Source of the DNA: Xenorhabdus kozodoii
GTDB lineage: Bacteria; Pseudomonadota; Gammaproteobacteria; Enterobacterales; Enterobacteriaceae
Reading direction: 5' to 3'
Length of the DNA stretch: 64,000 nucleotides
Assembly (NCBI RefSeq): GCF_002632875.1
Contig: NZ_NJCX01000017.1
Coordinates: forward strand, 34,952-98,951
Positions 50,281 through 59,675 of the stretch are shown here, one piece after another. The translations under genes and the position numbers were made by a program. Numbering within the stretch: the stretch's first letter is position 1; every line of letters starts with the position of its first letter. The notes under the pieces were generated by a model that was not told the DNA's origin, made no database searches, and saw only the letters and a list, made by a program, of their open reading frames with translations.

Positions 50281-50998
50281 TAACTCCTAATATCATATAT
50301 ATTGATTTTTTCTTTTCTAATATTCTTCTTCCATATGAACTGTAATTCCTCTCTTTTAAGTTGCTCGGTGAATATATGGATTTTAAAAAATCCTTTTTGT
50401 CCCTAGCTGTTCCTCGATTATATCTAGAGCCTGCCAATATTATTTGTTCATCAGTTAACACACTTGTATCTTTTATGTCAGGATAATCATGAAATATTAA
50501 ATCTCTTAAATGAAAGGCAGATACTCTTATATTGAAATCATCTGTTAGTAAACAATTAGCAAGTTGAAGTTGTTGTGTCGTTGTCAATGTTGATGGGTCT
50601 ATTCCTAATGTTTCAGCAGCGGCTCTTAATTGAATAGCTAGCACGCCAACTGATGTTGCATTTGATTTTTTATTGTCACCATTAAATGTATCGTTAAAAA
50701 TTTGTCTTACCTGCAAAACACCATATGCTTTAATTCTATCTGGCTTTCCCCCTGCCTCAGCAACAGCAACACCAGCCAGCAGAAGTACTGGTATTTTAGC
50801 TTCATGTGCATATTTAATTATTAAATCTTTATTATATTGCAAATAAGCTGCTTTATACGCCCATAAATAACTTTCTCCTGTTACAAATCTAGGGTTATCA
50901 GGTAAAAATTTATACCTTATAAAGTCAAATGCATCAAATTTTGGAAATCCCAATTCATCGACTGTGCAGTAAGGATTTTTCATTTTTACATCATCCAT
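50267..50998 (-). CDS. Putative lysozyme-like T6SS effector
   Basis: The 243-residue protein has no signal peptide. Its middle resembles the lysozyme/lytic-transglycosylase fold: hydrophobic helix VLLLAGVAVAEAGG with a candidate catalytic E81, AYGVLQVRQIF, then LAGSRYNRGT, comparable to the AAYNAG element of GH23 enzymes, and SSYGRRIL at the end. I infer a peptidoglycan glycosidase. An ATG five codons downstream (50983) is an alternative start. It overlaps a small membrane-protein gene and faces an hcp gene, the setting of an Hcp-delivered antibacterial effector with its immunity. Base composition is AT-rich against the csd genes. Confidence 0.6.
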   Translation of the reverse strand: MDDVKMKNPYCTVDELGFPKFDAFDFIRYKFLPDNPRFVTGESYLWAYKAAYLQYNKDLIIKYAHEAKIPVLLLAGVAVAEAGGKPDRIKAYGVLQVRQIFNDTFNGDNKKSNATSVGVLAIQLRAAAETLGIDPSTLTTTQQLQLANCLLTDDFNIRVSAFHLRDLIFHDYPDIKDTSVLTDEQIILAGSRYNRGTARDKKDFLKSIYSPSNLKERNYSSYGRRILEKKKSIYMILGVNGDL

Positions 50999-51274
50999 GT
51001 AGTTATGATATTAGAATGATTTTGGAACAACCCACGAAGAAAATCCACATATATTTAATTGGCTTCGCCTAATAAGCTACCGTCTTGATTGTCAAGTTTT
51101 GATAGCATGGTTTTTATTATATGCTTGCTGTGTATTAATACTCTGTAGCACAAATGAACTATTAACCCGCAGGGTATTTAGATCAGAATTTATGTAGCTA
51201 AAAGCCGCATGAAATCTAGATGATATGACAATGTAAACTGCCGCCGGGTTAATACCTAAAATAACAGGAAAATA

Positions 51275-52480
51275 TCACTCATCCAGCAGCGACAACGCAA
51301 ATTTCACGGCGCTGATCAGTCTATCCGCATCTTGCTGGTTATTATAAGGCATAAACGAAACGCGCAGACAGCCGCTGATCCCAAGGGCATCCAGCAATGG
51401 CTGGGCGCAATGTTGGCCTGAACGCAGGGCGATATTTTGTTCTGCAATCAGCGTCGCTAAATCACTATGGTGTATTCCAGCGATATTGAAAGCCAGTAAA
51501 CTGGAATCTGCCACACGGTAACTGATAAAACCCGCCAGCGCGCTGAGTTGCTGTTCAACGTAATCTGTCAGGGCGATTGCATGAGATTCGGCGAGTTGGA
51601 TATCAATGGTTTTCATCCACTCCAGAGTTGCTGCAAAGCCGATCACACCTGCAACATTGGGTGTTCCTGCTTCAAAGCGATAAGGTACTGCTTCCGGTAT
51701 AAAACCATCAAATGAAACTTGAGTCAGCATCTTGCCACCGCCATGCCACGGAGACATCGCATTCAGCAATTCACTTTTGCCATACAGCACTCCCAATCCA
51801 TTTGGGCCATAAAGCTTATGGGCAGAGAAGGCATAAAAATCGATATCCAGTTGCTGCACATTGACAGGTGCGTGGACAATACCTTGGGCACCATCAACCA
51901 GAACGCGGCAATCATATCGGTGGGCGAGTGCGGTGATTTGAGCCAAATCGACTGCGGCACCGGTCACGTTAGACATTTGGCTGATGGCAACTAAGCGGCT
52001 TTTTTCATTCAATAGCTTTGCCAGGGTTTCGATTTCCGGCTGGCGTCGCTTGCCAATCGGCCATTTAACGACTTTGGCGCCCGTTTGTTGCGCAAGGATC
52101 AGCCACGGCAGCAGATTGGAGTGGTGTTCCTGCTCGCTGACTATAATTTCATCGCCTGCGTTCAAACGTGGACGTAAATAACTTTGGGCAACCAGATTAA
52201 TGGACTCGGTTGTACCCTTTGTCCAGATGATCGCTTCCGGCAAGGGCGCATTGATCAATTCCGCCACCAGTAAACGGGCTTGCTCATAACGTGCAGTCAT
52301 GGCTTGTGCAGTGGCATGCTGGCTGCGGTGTACTGTCGCACTGTGCTGTTGGTAATAATGCGTGGTGGATTCAATCATACATGTCGGTTTTAATGCTGTC
52401 GCTGCACTGTCCAGAAATGTCGTGGATTGTTGCAAAGCAGGAAATTGCTGACGGAATTTTTCTGAGTCAAAGGCTTTCAT
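51275..52480 (-). CDS. csdA: Cysteine desulfurase CsdA
   Basis: CsdA is a PLP enzyme that takes sulfur from cysteine as a persulfide and hands it to CsdE. The start is set at ATG 52480 (MKAFDSEKFRQQFPAL), giving 401 residues, as in E. coli. The frame upstream is too long and runs toward gcvB. The PLP lysine is in FSAHKLYGPNGLG and the active cysteine in LRSGQHCAQPLLD; TKGTTESINLVAQ is the aminotransferase V signature. E. coli has csdE directly downstream; here 2 kb of T6SS cargo intervene. Confidence 0.95.
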   Translation of the reverse strand: MKAFDSEKFRQQFPALQQSTTFLDSAATALKPTCMIESTTHYYQQHSATVHRSQHATAQAMTARYEQARLLVAELINAPLPEAIIWTKGTTESINLVAQSYLRPRLNAGDEIIVSEQEHHSNLLPWLILAQQTGAKVVKWPIGKRRQPEIETLAKLLNEKSRLVAISQMSNVTGAAVDLAQITALAHRYDCRVLVDGAQGIVHAPVNVQQLDIDFYAFSAHKLYGPNGLGVLYGKSELLNAMSPWHGGGKMLTQVSFDGFIPEAVPYRFEAGTPNVAGVIGFAATLEWMKTIDIQLAESHAIALTDYVEQQLSALAGFISYRVADSSLLAFNIAGIHHSDLATLIAEQNIALRSGQHCAQPLLDALGISGCLRVSFMPYNNQQDADRLISAVKFALSLLDE

Positions 52481-52566
52481 AAACGGTGCTAATTTAATCG
52501 TTGTGTGATAAAGAATGAGTTTTTTCTTTAGCCAAGAGAAGAGGGATTCTACAGGAGAAAGGCGGG

Positions 52567-52763
52567 AAAAAAAGCACCGCAATTGCGGTGCATTAAAAAA
52601 TCACTATGGACAGACAGGGTAAATGTACAGGAAGTGAAAAAAACAGTAGCTTATGCTACAAAGTCTGGTATCCCAGACAACTTGCAAACACAACATCACA
52701 ACCACAAAGCCAAAAGTTCCACTGTATCGCTACAAAGAGACTTTTCGTTCCGGCTTAGGAAGT
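52567..52763 (-). ncRNA. gcvB: Small regulatory RNA GcvB
   Basis: On the minus strand the sequence begins ACTTCCTAAGCCGGAACG, as in enterobacterial GcvB. The G/U-rich seed region R1 (TGGTTGTGATGTTGTG) and CACTTCCTGTACATTTACC follow, then CTGTCTGTCCATAGTGATT and a terminator GCACCGCAATTGCGGTGC plus T-run at 52567-52591. TATAGT (52770-52775) is a -10 box seven bases before the start. It is divergent from gcvA, its activator, as in E. coli. GcvB represses many amino-acid and peptide transporter mRNAs through Hfq. Confidence 0.95.
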
Positions 52764-52886
52764 GCGCACACTATAGGGATTTGCTGGTATATCATCAATG
52801 GACAAATTATAATGATTCGGATTATAAAAACTAATAACTGAACGAAAAGAGTTACCGGTATCATCACTACTATATAAGAAACGAAC

Positions 52887-53810
52887 ATGTCTAAACGTTT
52901 GCCTCCACTCAATGCCTTACGCGTTTTTGATGCCGCGGCCCGTCATTTAAGTTTTACTAAGGCGGCAGAAGAATTATTTGTGACTCAGGCCGCTGTTAGT
53001 CACCAAATGAAAAGTCTGGAAGATTTTCTGGGATTGAAACTTTTTCGTCGTCGTAATCGCTCATTATTATTGACGGAAGACGGGCAAAGTTACTATCTCG
53101 ATATCAAGGAGATTTTTACCGCCATCAATGATGCAACCCGTAAACTTCAGGCTCGCAGCGCCAAGGGGGCGTTAACGGTCAGTTTATCCCCCAGTTTTGC
53201 GATCCAGTGGCTGGTGCCACGGCTTTCGGGTTTTAACCAGAGTTTTCCGGGGATTGATGTTCGCATTCAGGCAGTGGATCGGGAAGAAGATAAACTGGCG
53301 GATGATGTCGATGTCGCGATTTTTTATGGCCGGGGTCACTGGCCGGGGCTGCGAACCGATCGCCTTTATCCCGAATACCTGTTGCCTGTCTGTTCTCCCG
53401 CGTTGCTGGCGGGGGATCGTCCATTGAAAACCCCCTCAGATCTTGCTAATCATACCTTGTTGCACGATTCTTCCCGACGGGATTGGCAAGCCTATATTCG
53501 CCAGCTTGATATGCAGCAGCAAATCAATGTCCAACAGGGGCCAATATTCAGCCATAGTGCGATGGTGATCCAGGCGGCTGTGCATGGTCAAGGTGTTGCG
53601 CTGGCCAATAATGTTATGGCACAAAATGAAATTGATGCCGGGCGTCTTGTCTGCCCATTTAATGATGTTTTGGTCAGTAAGAATGCATTTTATTTGGTTT
53701 GTCACGATAATCAGGCAGAATTGGGCAAGATCGCGGCCTTCCGTAAATGGATACTGAACCAGGCCGCGACTGAGCAAGCAAGGTTAGGATTTATTACCCA
53801 ACACACTTAG
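52887..53810 (+). CDS. gcvA: Glycine cleavage system LysR-type regulator GcvA
   Basis: GcvA activates gcvTHP and gcvB when glycine is plentiful. The 307-residue protein has the N-terminal winged HTH (RLPPLNALRVFDAAARHLSFTKA split, AAVSHQMKSLEDFLGLKLFRR) and a periplasmic-binding-like effector domain starting LTVSLSPSFAIQWLVPRL. Length matches E. coli GcvA. It is divergent from gcvB with 123 bases between their starts, so one regulatory region serves both. Confidence 0.95.
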   Translation: MSKRLPPLNALRVFDAAARHLSFTKAAEELFVTQAAVSHQMKSLEDFLGLKLFRRRNRSLLLTEDGQSYYLDIKEIFTAINDATRKLQARSAKGALTVSLSPSFAIQWLVPRLSGFNQSFPGIDVRIQAVDREEDKLADDVDVAIFYGRGHWPGLRTDRLYPEYLLPVCSPALLAGDRPLKTPSDLANHTLLHDSSRRDWQAYIRQLDMQQQINVQQGPIFSHSAMVIQAAVHGQGVALANNVMAQNEIDAGRLVCPFNDVLVSKNAFYLVCHDNQAELGKIAAFRKWILNQAATEQARLGFITQHT

Positions 53811-53853
53811 CAGCTATACCAAATAGCTGACAAACAGAAACAGGAGCTGTGCG

Positions 53854-54249
53854 ATGAGCAGTCGAACGATGCTTATTTTTGTTGGGATCAGTGGCTTTTT
53901 CTATGTGGCATTGGGGGCGATGGGGGCACATTTGTTGGCGCCTATCCTGCCACCGCGTCAGATGGAATGGATCCATACCGGCCTGCAATATCAAGGGCTA
54001 CATACACTTGCCATGATGGCGCTGGCCGCGTTGCTGATGCGCCAGCCTGTAGCGCCGTTGGGTTGGAGTGGGATTTTTTTCGTAGCGGGAATTGTGCTAT
54101 TTAGTGGCAGTCTTTATTGTCTGGCCTTTTTACCGCTAAAATTTCTGGTTTATTTGACACCAATCGGTGGGTTCAGTTTTCTCATTGGTTGGTTATGTGT
54201 ATTAATTGGCGCTCTGCGTCTAAGGAAATCGGCGCCTAGCCATGAATAA
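53854..54249 (+). CDS. ygdD: DUF423 membrane protein YgdD
   Basis: A 131-residue inner-membrane protein with four hydrophobic helices. The DUF423 landmarks are present: GAMGAHLL near residue 22, [23 protein letters not shown] and [12 protein letters not shown]. Its function is unknown. It lies between gcvA and rlmM as in E. coli and overlaps rlmM by 8 bases. Confidence 0.92.
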   Translation: MSSRTMLIFVGISGFFYVALGAMGAHLLAPILPPRQMEWIHTGLQYQGLHTLAMMALAALLMRQPVAPLGWSGIFFVAGIVLFSGSLYCLAFLPLKFLVYLTPIGGFSFLIGWLCVLIGALRLRKSAPSHE

Positions 54250-55339
54250 AGTTGCTTTATATTGCCGCCCTGGTTTTGAAAAAGAGTGCGCGGCGGAAAT
54301 TACCGATAAAGCGGGTAAAAAAGAAATTTACGGTTTCGCCCGTGTCAAAGAGAACAGTGGATATGTACTGTTCGAGTGTTATCAGCCGGATGATGCCGAT
54401 CGTCTGATCCGTGAAATTCCGTTTGGTGAATTGATTTTTGCCCGTCAAATGTTAGTTGTCGGCGAATTGCTGAAAGATTTGCCGCAGGAAGATCGTATTA
54501 CACCGATTATTGGCATGTTGTTCGGTGTCGTCGAAAAGGCGGGTGAGCTGCGTGTGGAAGTGCCGGATACCAATGAAAGCAAGGAGTTGATGAAATTTTG
54601 CCGTAAGTTTACGGTTCCACTGCGTAATGCTATGCGCCAGGAAAAACTTTTGCTGGCGAAAGAAAATCCTAGTCGCCCAGTGATCCATGTCTTTTTCATC
54701 GCTTCCGGTTGTTGCTATGTCGGGTATTCCTATAGCAACAATAATTCCCGTTTCTATATGGGGATCCCTCGCCTGAAATTCCCTTCAGATGCACCCAGCC
54801 GTTCAACGCTGAAACTGGAAGAAGCCTTTCATATCTTCATTCCTTATGATGAATGGGAAGAGCGTCTGAGTAGCGGCCTTCATGCTGTCGATCTCGGCGC
54901 TTGTCCGGGAGGATGGACTTACCAGCTTGTGAGACGCAGCATGATCGTTCATGCGATAGATAATGGTCCAATGGCTGACAGCTTGATGGATACAGGCCAG
55001 GTGAAGCATCATCGGGTGGATGGCTTTAAGTTTGAGCCACCAACGAAGAATATTTACTGGTTGGTGTGTGACATGGTTGAAAAACCCGCTAAGGTTGCCC
55101 AACTTATGACGGATTGGCTGGTAAAAAGCTGGTGTCGTGAGGCCATCTTCAATCTTAAATTGCCGATGAAAAAGCGTTATGAGGAAGTGGCGCATATATT
55201 GCAGAAAATAGAACAACAGTTGCAAGAAAACGGTGTGAATGCACAAATTCAGGCGAAGCACCTGTATCACGATCGTGAAGAGGTCACGGTACATGTCCGC
55301 CGTATCTGGTCTGTGTATGCAGCCGAGCGGGATTTTTGA
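54242..55339 (+). CDS. rlmM: 23S rRNA C2498 2'-O-methyltransferase RlmM
   Basis: RlmM methylates C2498 of 23S rRNA. The 365-residue protein has an N-terminal THUMP-like domain and a C-terminal Rossmann methyltransferase, with the SAM loop [14 protein letters not shown], the acidic VCDMVEKP and the catalytic-lysine region [11 protein letters not shown]. Length equals E. coli. It overlaps ygdD and is followed by a terminator that ends this core block. Confidence 0.96.
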   Translation: MNKVALYCRPGFEKECAAEITDKAGKKEIYGFARVKENSGYVLFECYQPDDADRLIREIPFGELIFARQMLVVGELLKDLPQEDRITPIIGMLFGVVEKAGELRVEVPDTNESKELMKFCRKFTVPLRNAMRQEKLLLAKENPSRPVIHVFFIASGCCYVGYSYSNNNSRFYMGIPRLKFPSDAPSRSTLKLEEAFHIFIPYDEWEERLSSGLHAVDLGACPGGWTYQLVRRSMIVHAIDNGPMADSLMDTGQVKHHRVDGFKFEPPTKNIYWLVCDMVEKPAKVAQLMTDWLVKSWCREAIFNLKLPMKKRYEEVAHILQKIEQQLQENGVNAQIQAKHLYHDREEVTVHVRRIWSVYAAERDF

Positions 55340-55361
55340 TATAACCCGATTATCGTTAATA

Positions 55362-55396
55362 TGCTGCCTTTTTGGCAGCATTTACTCTGTTTTTTT
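55362..55396 (+). terminator. Terminator after rlmM
   Basis: TGCTGCC-TTTTT-GGCAGCA is a perfect 7-bp stem, 22 bases after the stop; TTTACTCTG and a T-run follow. Confidence 0.75.
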
Positions 55397-55906
55397 GATT
55401 ACCTTATTTATCTCCTGCCGTACCATTTAACCAAATTATTTCAGTGACGCTTATCCCAGATATCTGGCTGATTATATTTCTGGAGGAACTTTATTTCCTT
55501 TATGTTCTATTGTGACGGGAAATATAAAGGATATGGAATTAATTTCAAGTTAGGTAGGAAAATCATTTTGTTTGTTAAAAACAAGACAAAACAACTAAAG
55601 AAATCATACTTCCTTAAAATAAATATTCAGCAAATAAATACGATATTATTTCTTACTGAATTATGTTGTTTCTTTATTATCAAAAAATTTTCATTGAGAA
55701 ATTAATAATTAAGTACATAAACTAAATTTGTTTAATATGTATTCTAAAACAATATATTAATTATTTTTACACCGGCAATAACTAACGCTATTTTATGCTG
55801 GAGTTTTATTTCTGAGAGGATCTTGGAAAGAATTTAAAACTCTTACTCCCGTTTTTATAAAAATTTCGGGTTATAGGATAATTGTCTTGTTTTAAAGGAG
55901 ATTTAT
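55397..55906. other. Long AT-rich regulatory gap upstream of prtA
   Basis: This 510-base gap is strongly AT-rich. A 67-codon frame at 55502-55705 begins MFYCDGKYKGYG but lacks a good ribosome site and family features, so I do not call it. An AAAGGAG at 55893-55899 serves prtA. The length suggests a regulated promoter region, though I cannot place promoter boxes confidently. Confidence 0.5.
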
Positions 55907-57340
55907 ATGGCCTCAAAGAAAAAGTATACCTACAAGGGGTTATCTGATTCCAGTTACGTTCAGGATGTTAATTCGCTTCTCAAAGCCTACGCACCAAATT
56001 ACGATCCCTCTATTCGTGTTGCGCATGATCCATTAGGAGAAAATGCGCCTGATGAGCTTTTGCGGGGGGATTATCAGTGGGCGAATAAATATGTTAATTC
56101 CTCTGGAACACTGGAATTATCATATCATTTTATGACATCGAAACCGGCTATCATGCCGCTGCTTAAAATTTCGGGTTTCAGTGCCTTTAATGAAGAACAG
56201 AAAGAGGCCGCGAGACTGTCTTTACAGTCTTGGTCTGATGTTGCCAACATTAAATTTACCGAAGTGAGTAGTATCAAAAAAGCGAATATCACGTTTGGTT
56301 TCTTTGATTATAGCCAAATGAAGGATTATGCCTTTGCCACTCTGCCACAAGGACAAAAAAACGCGTTTACATGGTATAACGCGAAAAGCCATACGTTTGT
56401 CGATAATGACATTGATGTGAATGGTTATGCCCGCCAGACTTTTACCCATGAAATTGGACACGCATTAGGATTGGAACACCCTGCCGATTATGATGCGTCT
56501 GACAAAGTGCGTCCAAGCTATATCACTAAAGCAGAATATTTCGAAGATTCTCGTGCCTATACAGTCATGAGTTATTTCAGTGAAAAATATACGGGCCAAG
56601 ATTTCAAAAGTCATTATTCATCGGCGCCTTTGCTGAATGATATCTCTGCCATTCAGGCGTTGTATGGCGCCAATATGGAAACCCGTAAAGGGGATACCGT
56701 CTATGGTTTCAATTCCAATACTGACCGTGACTTCATGACGGCCACTGATGCGGACAGCAAACTGGTGTTCAGTGTCTGGGATGCCGATGGTGAAGATACC
56801 TTTGATTTCTCTGGTTTTACCCAAGATCAGCGTATTAACCTGAATGAGGGCGCTTTTTCTGATGTTGGCGGCTTGAAAGGCAACGTTTCTATCGCCCGTG
56901 GTGTCATTATTGAGAACGCCATTGGCGGCAGCGGTGATGATATTCTGGTCGGTAATAGTGCGGATAACATCCTGAAAGGTGGCGCCGGCGATGATGTCAT
57001 TTATGGCGGACTTGGCGGTGATCATCTGTGGGGCGGTGAAGGCAAAGATACCTTTGTTTATCTGGACGGTAAAGAATCGCTGAAAGACAATCCAGACTGG
57101 ATCCACGATTTCATCTCTGGCGAAGACAAGATCGATTTGTCTGAATTCAATTTCGGCGGTACTGGCGACATCAAATTTGTCGATTCCTTCTCCGGTCAAT
57201 CTGGCGAAGTGCTGCTCACATATGATGAAGTCAACGAAGTCACCGATCTGGAGATTAGCCTTGGTGGCGCTCTGGTGAGCAATGATTTTCTGGTGAAAGT
57301 GATCGGCCAACCGTTAACAGAAGCCGATTTCATCGTTTAA
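55907..57340 (+). CDS. prtA: Serralysin-type secreted zinc metalloprotease
   Basis: This is an alkaline metalloprotease of the M10B serralysin family, secreted without a signal peptide by a type I system. The 477 residues contain the zinc motif H181-EIGHALGLE-H191 and the Met-turn M221 in YTVMSYF. RTX calcium repeats of the GGxGxD type follow (GGSGDDILVG, GGAGDDVIYGGLGGDHLWGGEGKDTF). The C terminus ends in a hydrophobic-rich secretion signal. Inh and PrtDEF are encoded directly downstream. In Photorhabdus and Xenorhabdus such enzymes are made during insect infection. Confidence 0.96.
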   Translation: MASKKKYTYKGLSDSSYVQDVNSLLKAYAPNYDPSIRVAHDPLGENAPDELLRGDYQWANKYVNSSGTLELSYHFMTSKPAIMPLLKISGFSAFNEEQKEAARLSLQSWSDVANIKFTEVSSIKKANITFGFFDYSQMKDYAFATLPQGQKNAFTWYNAKSHTFVDNDIDVNGYARQTFTHEIGHALGLEHPADYDASDKVRPSYITKAEYFEDSRAYTVMSYFSEKYTGQDFKSHYSSAPLLNDISAIQALYGANMETRKGDTVYGFNSNTDRDFMTATDADSKLVFSVWDADGEDTFDFSGFTQDQRINLNEGAFSDVGGLKGNVSIARGVIIENAIGGSGDDILVGNSADNILKGGAGDDVIYGGLGGDHLWGGEGKDTFVYLDGKESLKDNPDWIHDFISGEDKIDLSEFNFGGTGDIKFVDSFSGQSGEVLLTYDEVNEVTDLEISLGGALVSNDFLVKVIGQPLTEADFIV

Positions 57341-57361
57341 TTGATGTCATCACGTTAATTG

Positions 57362-57397
57362 AATATTGCCGTATGCCCCGCAGGATACGGCAATATT
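57362..57397 (+). promoter_or_regulatory. Strong stem-loop between prtA and inh
   Basis: AATATTGCCGTAT and ATACGGCAATATT form a perfect 13-bp stem with a 10-base loop, 22 bases after the prtA stop. No T-run follows. It is likely a partial terminator or a 3' stabiliser giving more prtA than downstream mRNA. Confidence 0.7.
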
Positions 57398-57420
57398 ATG
57401 GGCATGATGGAAAGTGAAAG

Positions 57421-57846
57421 ATGGCAGATCCTGTACGTTGTGGTGGTCGGTTTTATATATCGAGATCGTTTCTATTAAAAACGATCTTTCCGATAATTTT
57501 TGCACTCTTTTTTGTAGGAGGCTGTATGGCGAGTAGTTTGAGACTTCCAACCGCGGGTGAATTAAAAGGCGTGTGGCAACTTTCCGATGGGAATAAGCAG
57601 TGCGGTATTGAATTGACCGATATCCGTTTAGCCGAAGGTTCACTTTGGGCTTTGAAAAGTCATGCTTGTGTGACGGAGTTGATTGGGCAGCCCGTTAAAG
57701 GATGGTATCCGTCCCCAGATGGCATCACATTGACCGATGATGATGGCAATAGTTTGGCCTTTTTTAGCCAGGAACCCGCCCAATGGATCGCTTACTTGAT
57801 TGATGGCCGGGAACTGGTCATGACGTTCAGCGGCGCACGTCAATAA
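57421..57846 (+). CDS. inh: Metalloprotease inhibitor Inh
   Basis: Inh is a periplasmic beta-barrel inhibitor that blocks leaked serralysin. The 141-residue precursor has a hydrophobic leader (TIFPIIFALFFVGGCMA) and then the mature start SSLRLPTAGELKGVWQLS, typical of the family, with the disulfide cysteines in KQCGIEL and SHACVTEL. VGGC could be read as a lipobox, so lipidation is possible. The N-terminal 19 residues before the leader are unusually long. It is second in the prt operon, as in related loci. Confidence 0.9.
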   Translation: MADPVRCGGRFYISRSFLLKTIFPIIFALFFVGGCMASSLRLPTAGELKGVWQLSDGNKQCGIELTDIRLAEGSLWALKSHACVTELIGQPVKGWYPSPDGITLTDDDGNSLAFFSQEPAQWIAYLIDGRELVMTFSGARQ

Positions 57847-57885
57847 CGCATTTTTGTTTTTTCAGTTAACGATAAAGGGATTGCA

Positions 57886-59625
57886 GTGAAATTACGCTTT
57901 CCGCAGGATGAAATCACGGATGTTATCCGTGCACGCAGCAAGGTCTTCTGGACTCTTGGATTATTTACGGCATTCATTAACGTGCTGATGCTGGTTCCCT
58001 CTATTTATATGCTGCAAGTCTATGATCGAGTGTTGCCCTCCAGTAATGAAATGACCTTGCTGATGCTGACCTTGATCACGTTGGGGATGTTCGCCATCAT
58101 GGGCGGGCTGGAATATATCCGAAGCCAGGTGGTGATCCGCGTCGGCAGTCAGTTTGATATGTGCCTGAACCAGCGGGTTTATACCGCTTCCTATGAATCC
58201 AACCTGAAAAATGGTTCCACCGATGCCGGGCAGATGCTCAATGACCTGGCGACCATCCGCCAGTTCCTAACCGGCAATGCCCTGTTTGCCTTTTTTGATG
58301 CACCCTGGTTTCCGGTCTATCTTTGCGTCATTTTTCTGTTCAGCCCGTATTTGGGATTGCTGGCGCTATTTGGGGCGATCATTTTGATCATGCTGGCAGT
58401 GTTAAACCAGTGGTTATCCCAAGCGCCTTTAGCGCAAGCCAGCCAGCTTTCTCTGCGTTCAGCCAATTTGGCCAGCACTAACTTGCGCAATGCCGAAGTG
58501 ATTGAAGCACTCGGCATGTTGCCTGCATTACGCCGTCGTTGGTTTGGCCTGCATCAGCGTTTCCTCAATTTTCAGCGTATCGCCAGTGAACGCTCTGCCG
58601 CTATCACGGCGCTGACCAAAACGGTACGTATGGCCTTGCAGTCGTTGATCCTTGGCCTGGGCGGTTGGTTGGCGATTGAAGGGAATATCACACCAGGGAT
58701 GATGATTGCCGGTTCCATTTTGATGGGAAGGGCGTTGTCGCCGATAGAACAGTTGATACAGGCATGGAAAAGCTGGAGTGCTGCCCGCTTGTCGTGGCAA
58801 CGATTGGACACGCTACTGAAAGCCCAACCAGAGCGCCAGAGTGGCATGTCATTGCCGCCCCCGAAGGGCGTATTGCTGATGGAAAAAGTATCGGCCATGC
58901 CGCCGGGTAAGGCACAAACCTCGCAACAGGGATCATCATCAACCCACCCATATGTCTTGCAGGATATCAATTTTACTTTGAATGCGGGTGAGGTCTTGGG
59001 GGTGATTGGCCCCAGTGCGTCGGGTAAATCGACATTGGCTCGCCTGTTGGTCGGGATATGGCCGGCGCAAGAAGGCGTGGTACGGCTGGATGAGGCTGAT
59101 ATCTACCAATGGAACAACGATGAATTAGGGGCATTCATCGGTTATCTGCCGCAGGAGATTGAACTGTTTGGCGGCACGATCGCAGAGAATATCGCACGTT
59201 TTAATGAGGTTGAGCCTGAAAAAGTCATCGAGGCGGCGAAAAAGGCCGGTGTCCATGAACTGGTGCTCAATCTTGAACGGGGTTATGACACCCTAATCGG
59301 CGTCGGTGGCATGGGGTTGTCCGGTGGGCAGAAACAGCGCATCGGTTTGGCTCGCGCCCTGTATGGCAACCCATCGCTCGTGGTGTTGGATGAACCTAAC
59401 TCGAACCTGGATGATGTGGGCGAAAAAGCCTTAAGTCATGCGATTGCACAATTGCGGGAACAGGGGAAAACCGTGGTAGTCATCACTCACCGGCCTTCAC
59501 TGCTCTCGCAAACAACCCAAATTTTGCTGTTGGTGCAGGGGAAAATGAAAATGTTTGGCCCTTCCCGGCAAGTGATGGCGGCGCTATCTAACGCACAATT
59601 AAACGCGGTCGAACGTGCCTCGTAA
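57886..59625 (+). CDS. prtD: Type I secretion ABC transporter (protease export ATPase)
   Basis: PrtD is the inner-membrane ATPase that drives PrtA export. The 579-residue protein has an N-terminal six-helix ABC membrane domain (about residues 20-300). The ATPase part has Walker A GPSASGKSTLA, Q-loop YLPQEIELFGG, signature LSGGQKQRIGLARAL, Walker B LVVLDEPNSNLD and H-loop ITHRP. It starts with GTG at 57886 after AAAGGGA. In Photorhabdus nomenclature the same gene is called prtB. Confidence 0.95.
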   Translation: MKLRFPQDEITDVIRARSKVFWTLGLFTAFINVLMLVPSIYMLQVYDRVLPSSNEMTLLMLTLITLGMFAIMGGLEYIRSQVVIRVGSQFDMCLNQRVYTASYESNLKNGSTDAGQMLNDLATIRQFLTGNALFAFFDAPWFPVYLCVIFLFSPYLGLLALFGAIILIMLAVLNQWLSQAPLAQASQLSLRSANLASTNLRNAEVIEALGMLPALRRRWFGLHQRFLNFQRIASERSAAITALTKTVRMALQSLILGLGGWLAIEGNITPGMMIAGSILMGRALSPIEQLIQAWKSWSAARLSWQRLDTLLKAQPERQSGMSLPPPKGVLLMEKVSAMPPGKAQTSQQGSSSTHPYVLQDINFTLNAGEVLGVIGPSASGKSTLARLLVGIWPAQEGVVRLDEADIYQWNNDELGAFIGYLPQEIELFGGTIAENIARFNEVEPEKVIEAAKKAGVHELVLNLERGYDTLIGVGGMGLSGGQKQRIGLARALYGNPSLVVLDEPNSNLDDVGEKALSHAIAQLREQGKTVVVITHRPSLLSQTTQILLLVQGKMKMFGPSRQVMAALSNAQLNAVERAS

Positions 59626-59675
59626 CATAACCAGCCAGATGTCAATGTCTGGGATATTTCAATCTGGGAGTCAAG

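Noticed and set aside
52481..52582. N-terminal extension of csdA by 34 residues
   Set aside because: Runs into the gcvB terminator and does not match CsdA, whose start fits ATG 52480.
52730..52912. Short minus-strand frame crossing the gcvA start and gcvB
   Set aside because: The region is explained by the gcvB/gcvA regulatory interval.
55502..55705. 67-codon frame before prtA
   Set aside because: No convincing ribosome site, low-complexity lysine/phenylalanine/isoleucine composition typical of AT-rich spacer, and no recognised feature.
56618..57310. 230-codon frame antisense to prtA
   Set aside because: Mirror of the RTX repeats and protease coding bias; no start context.
55907..57340. 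PrtA as a generic RTX toxin
   Set aside because: The HEIGHALGLEH zinc motif and Met-turn identify a serralysin protease rather than a pore-forming RTX protein.
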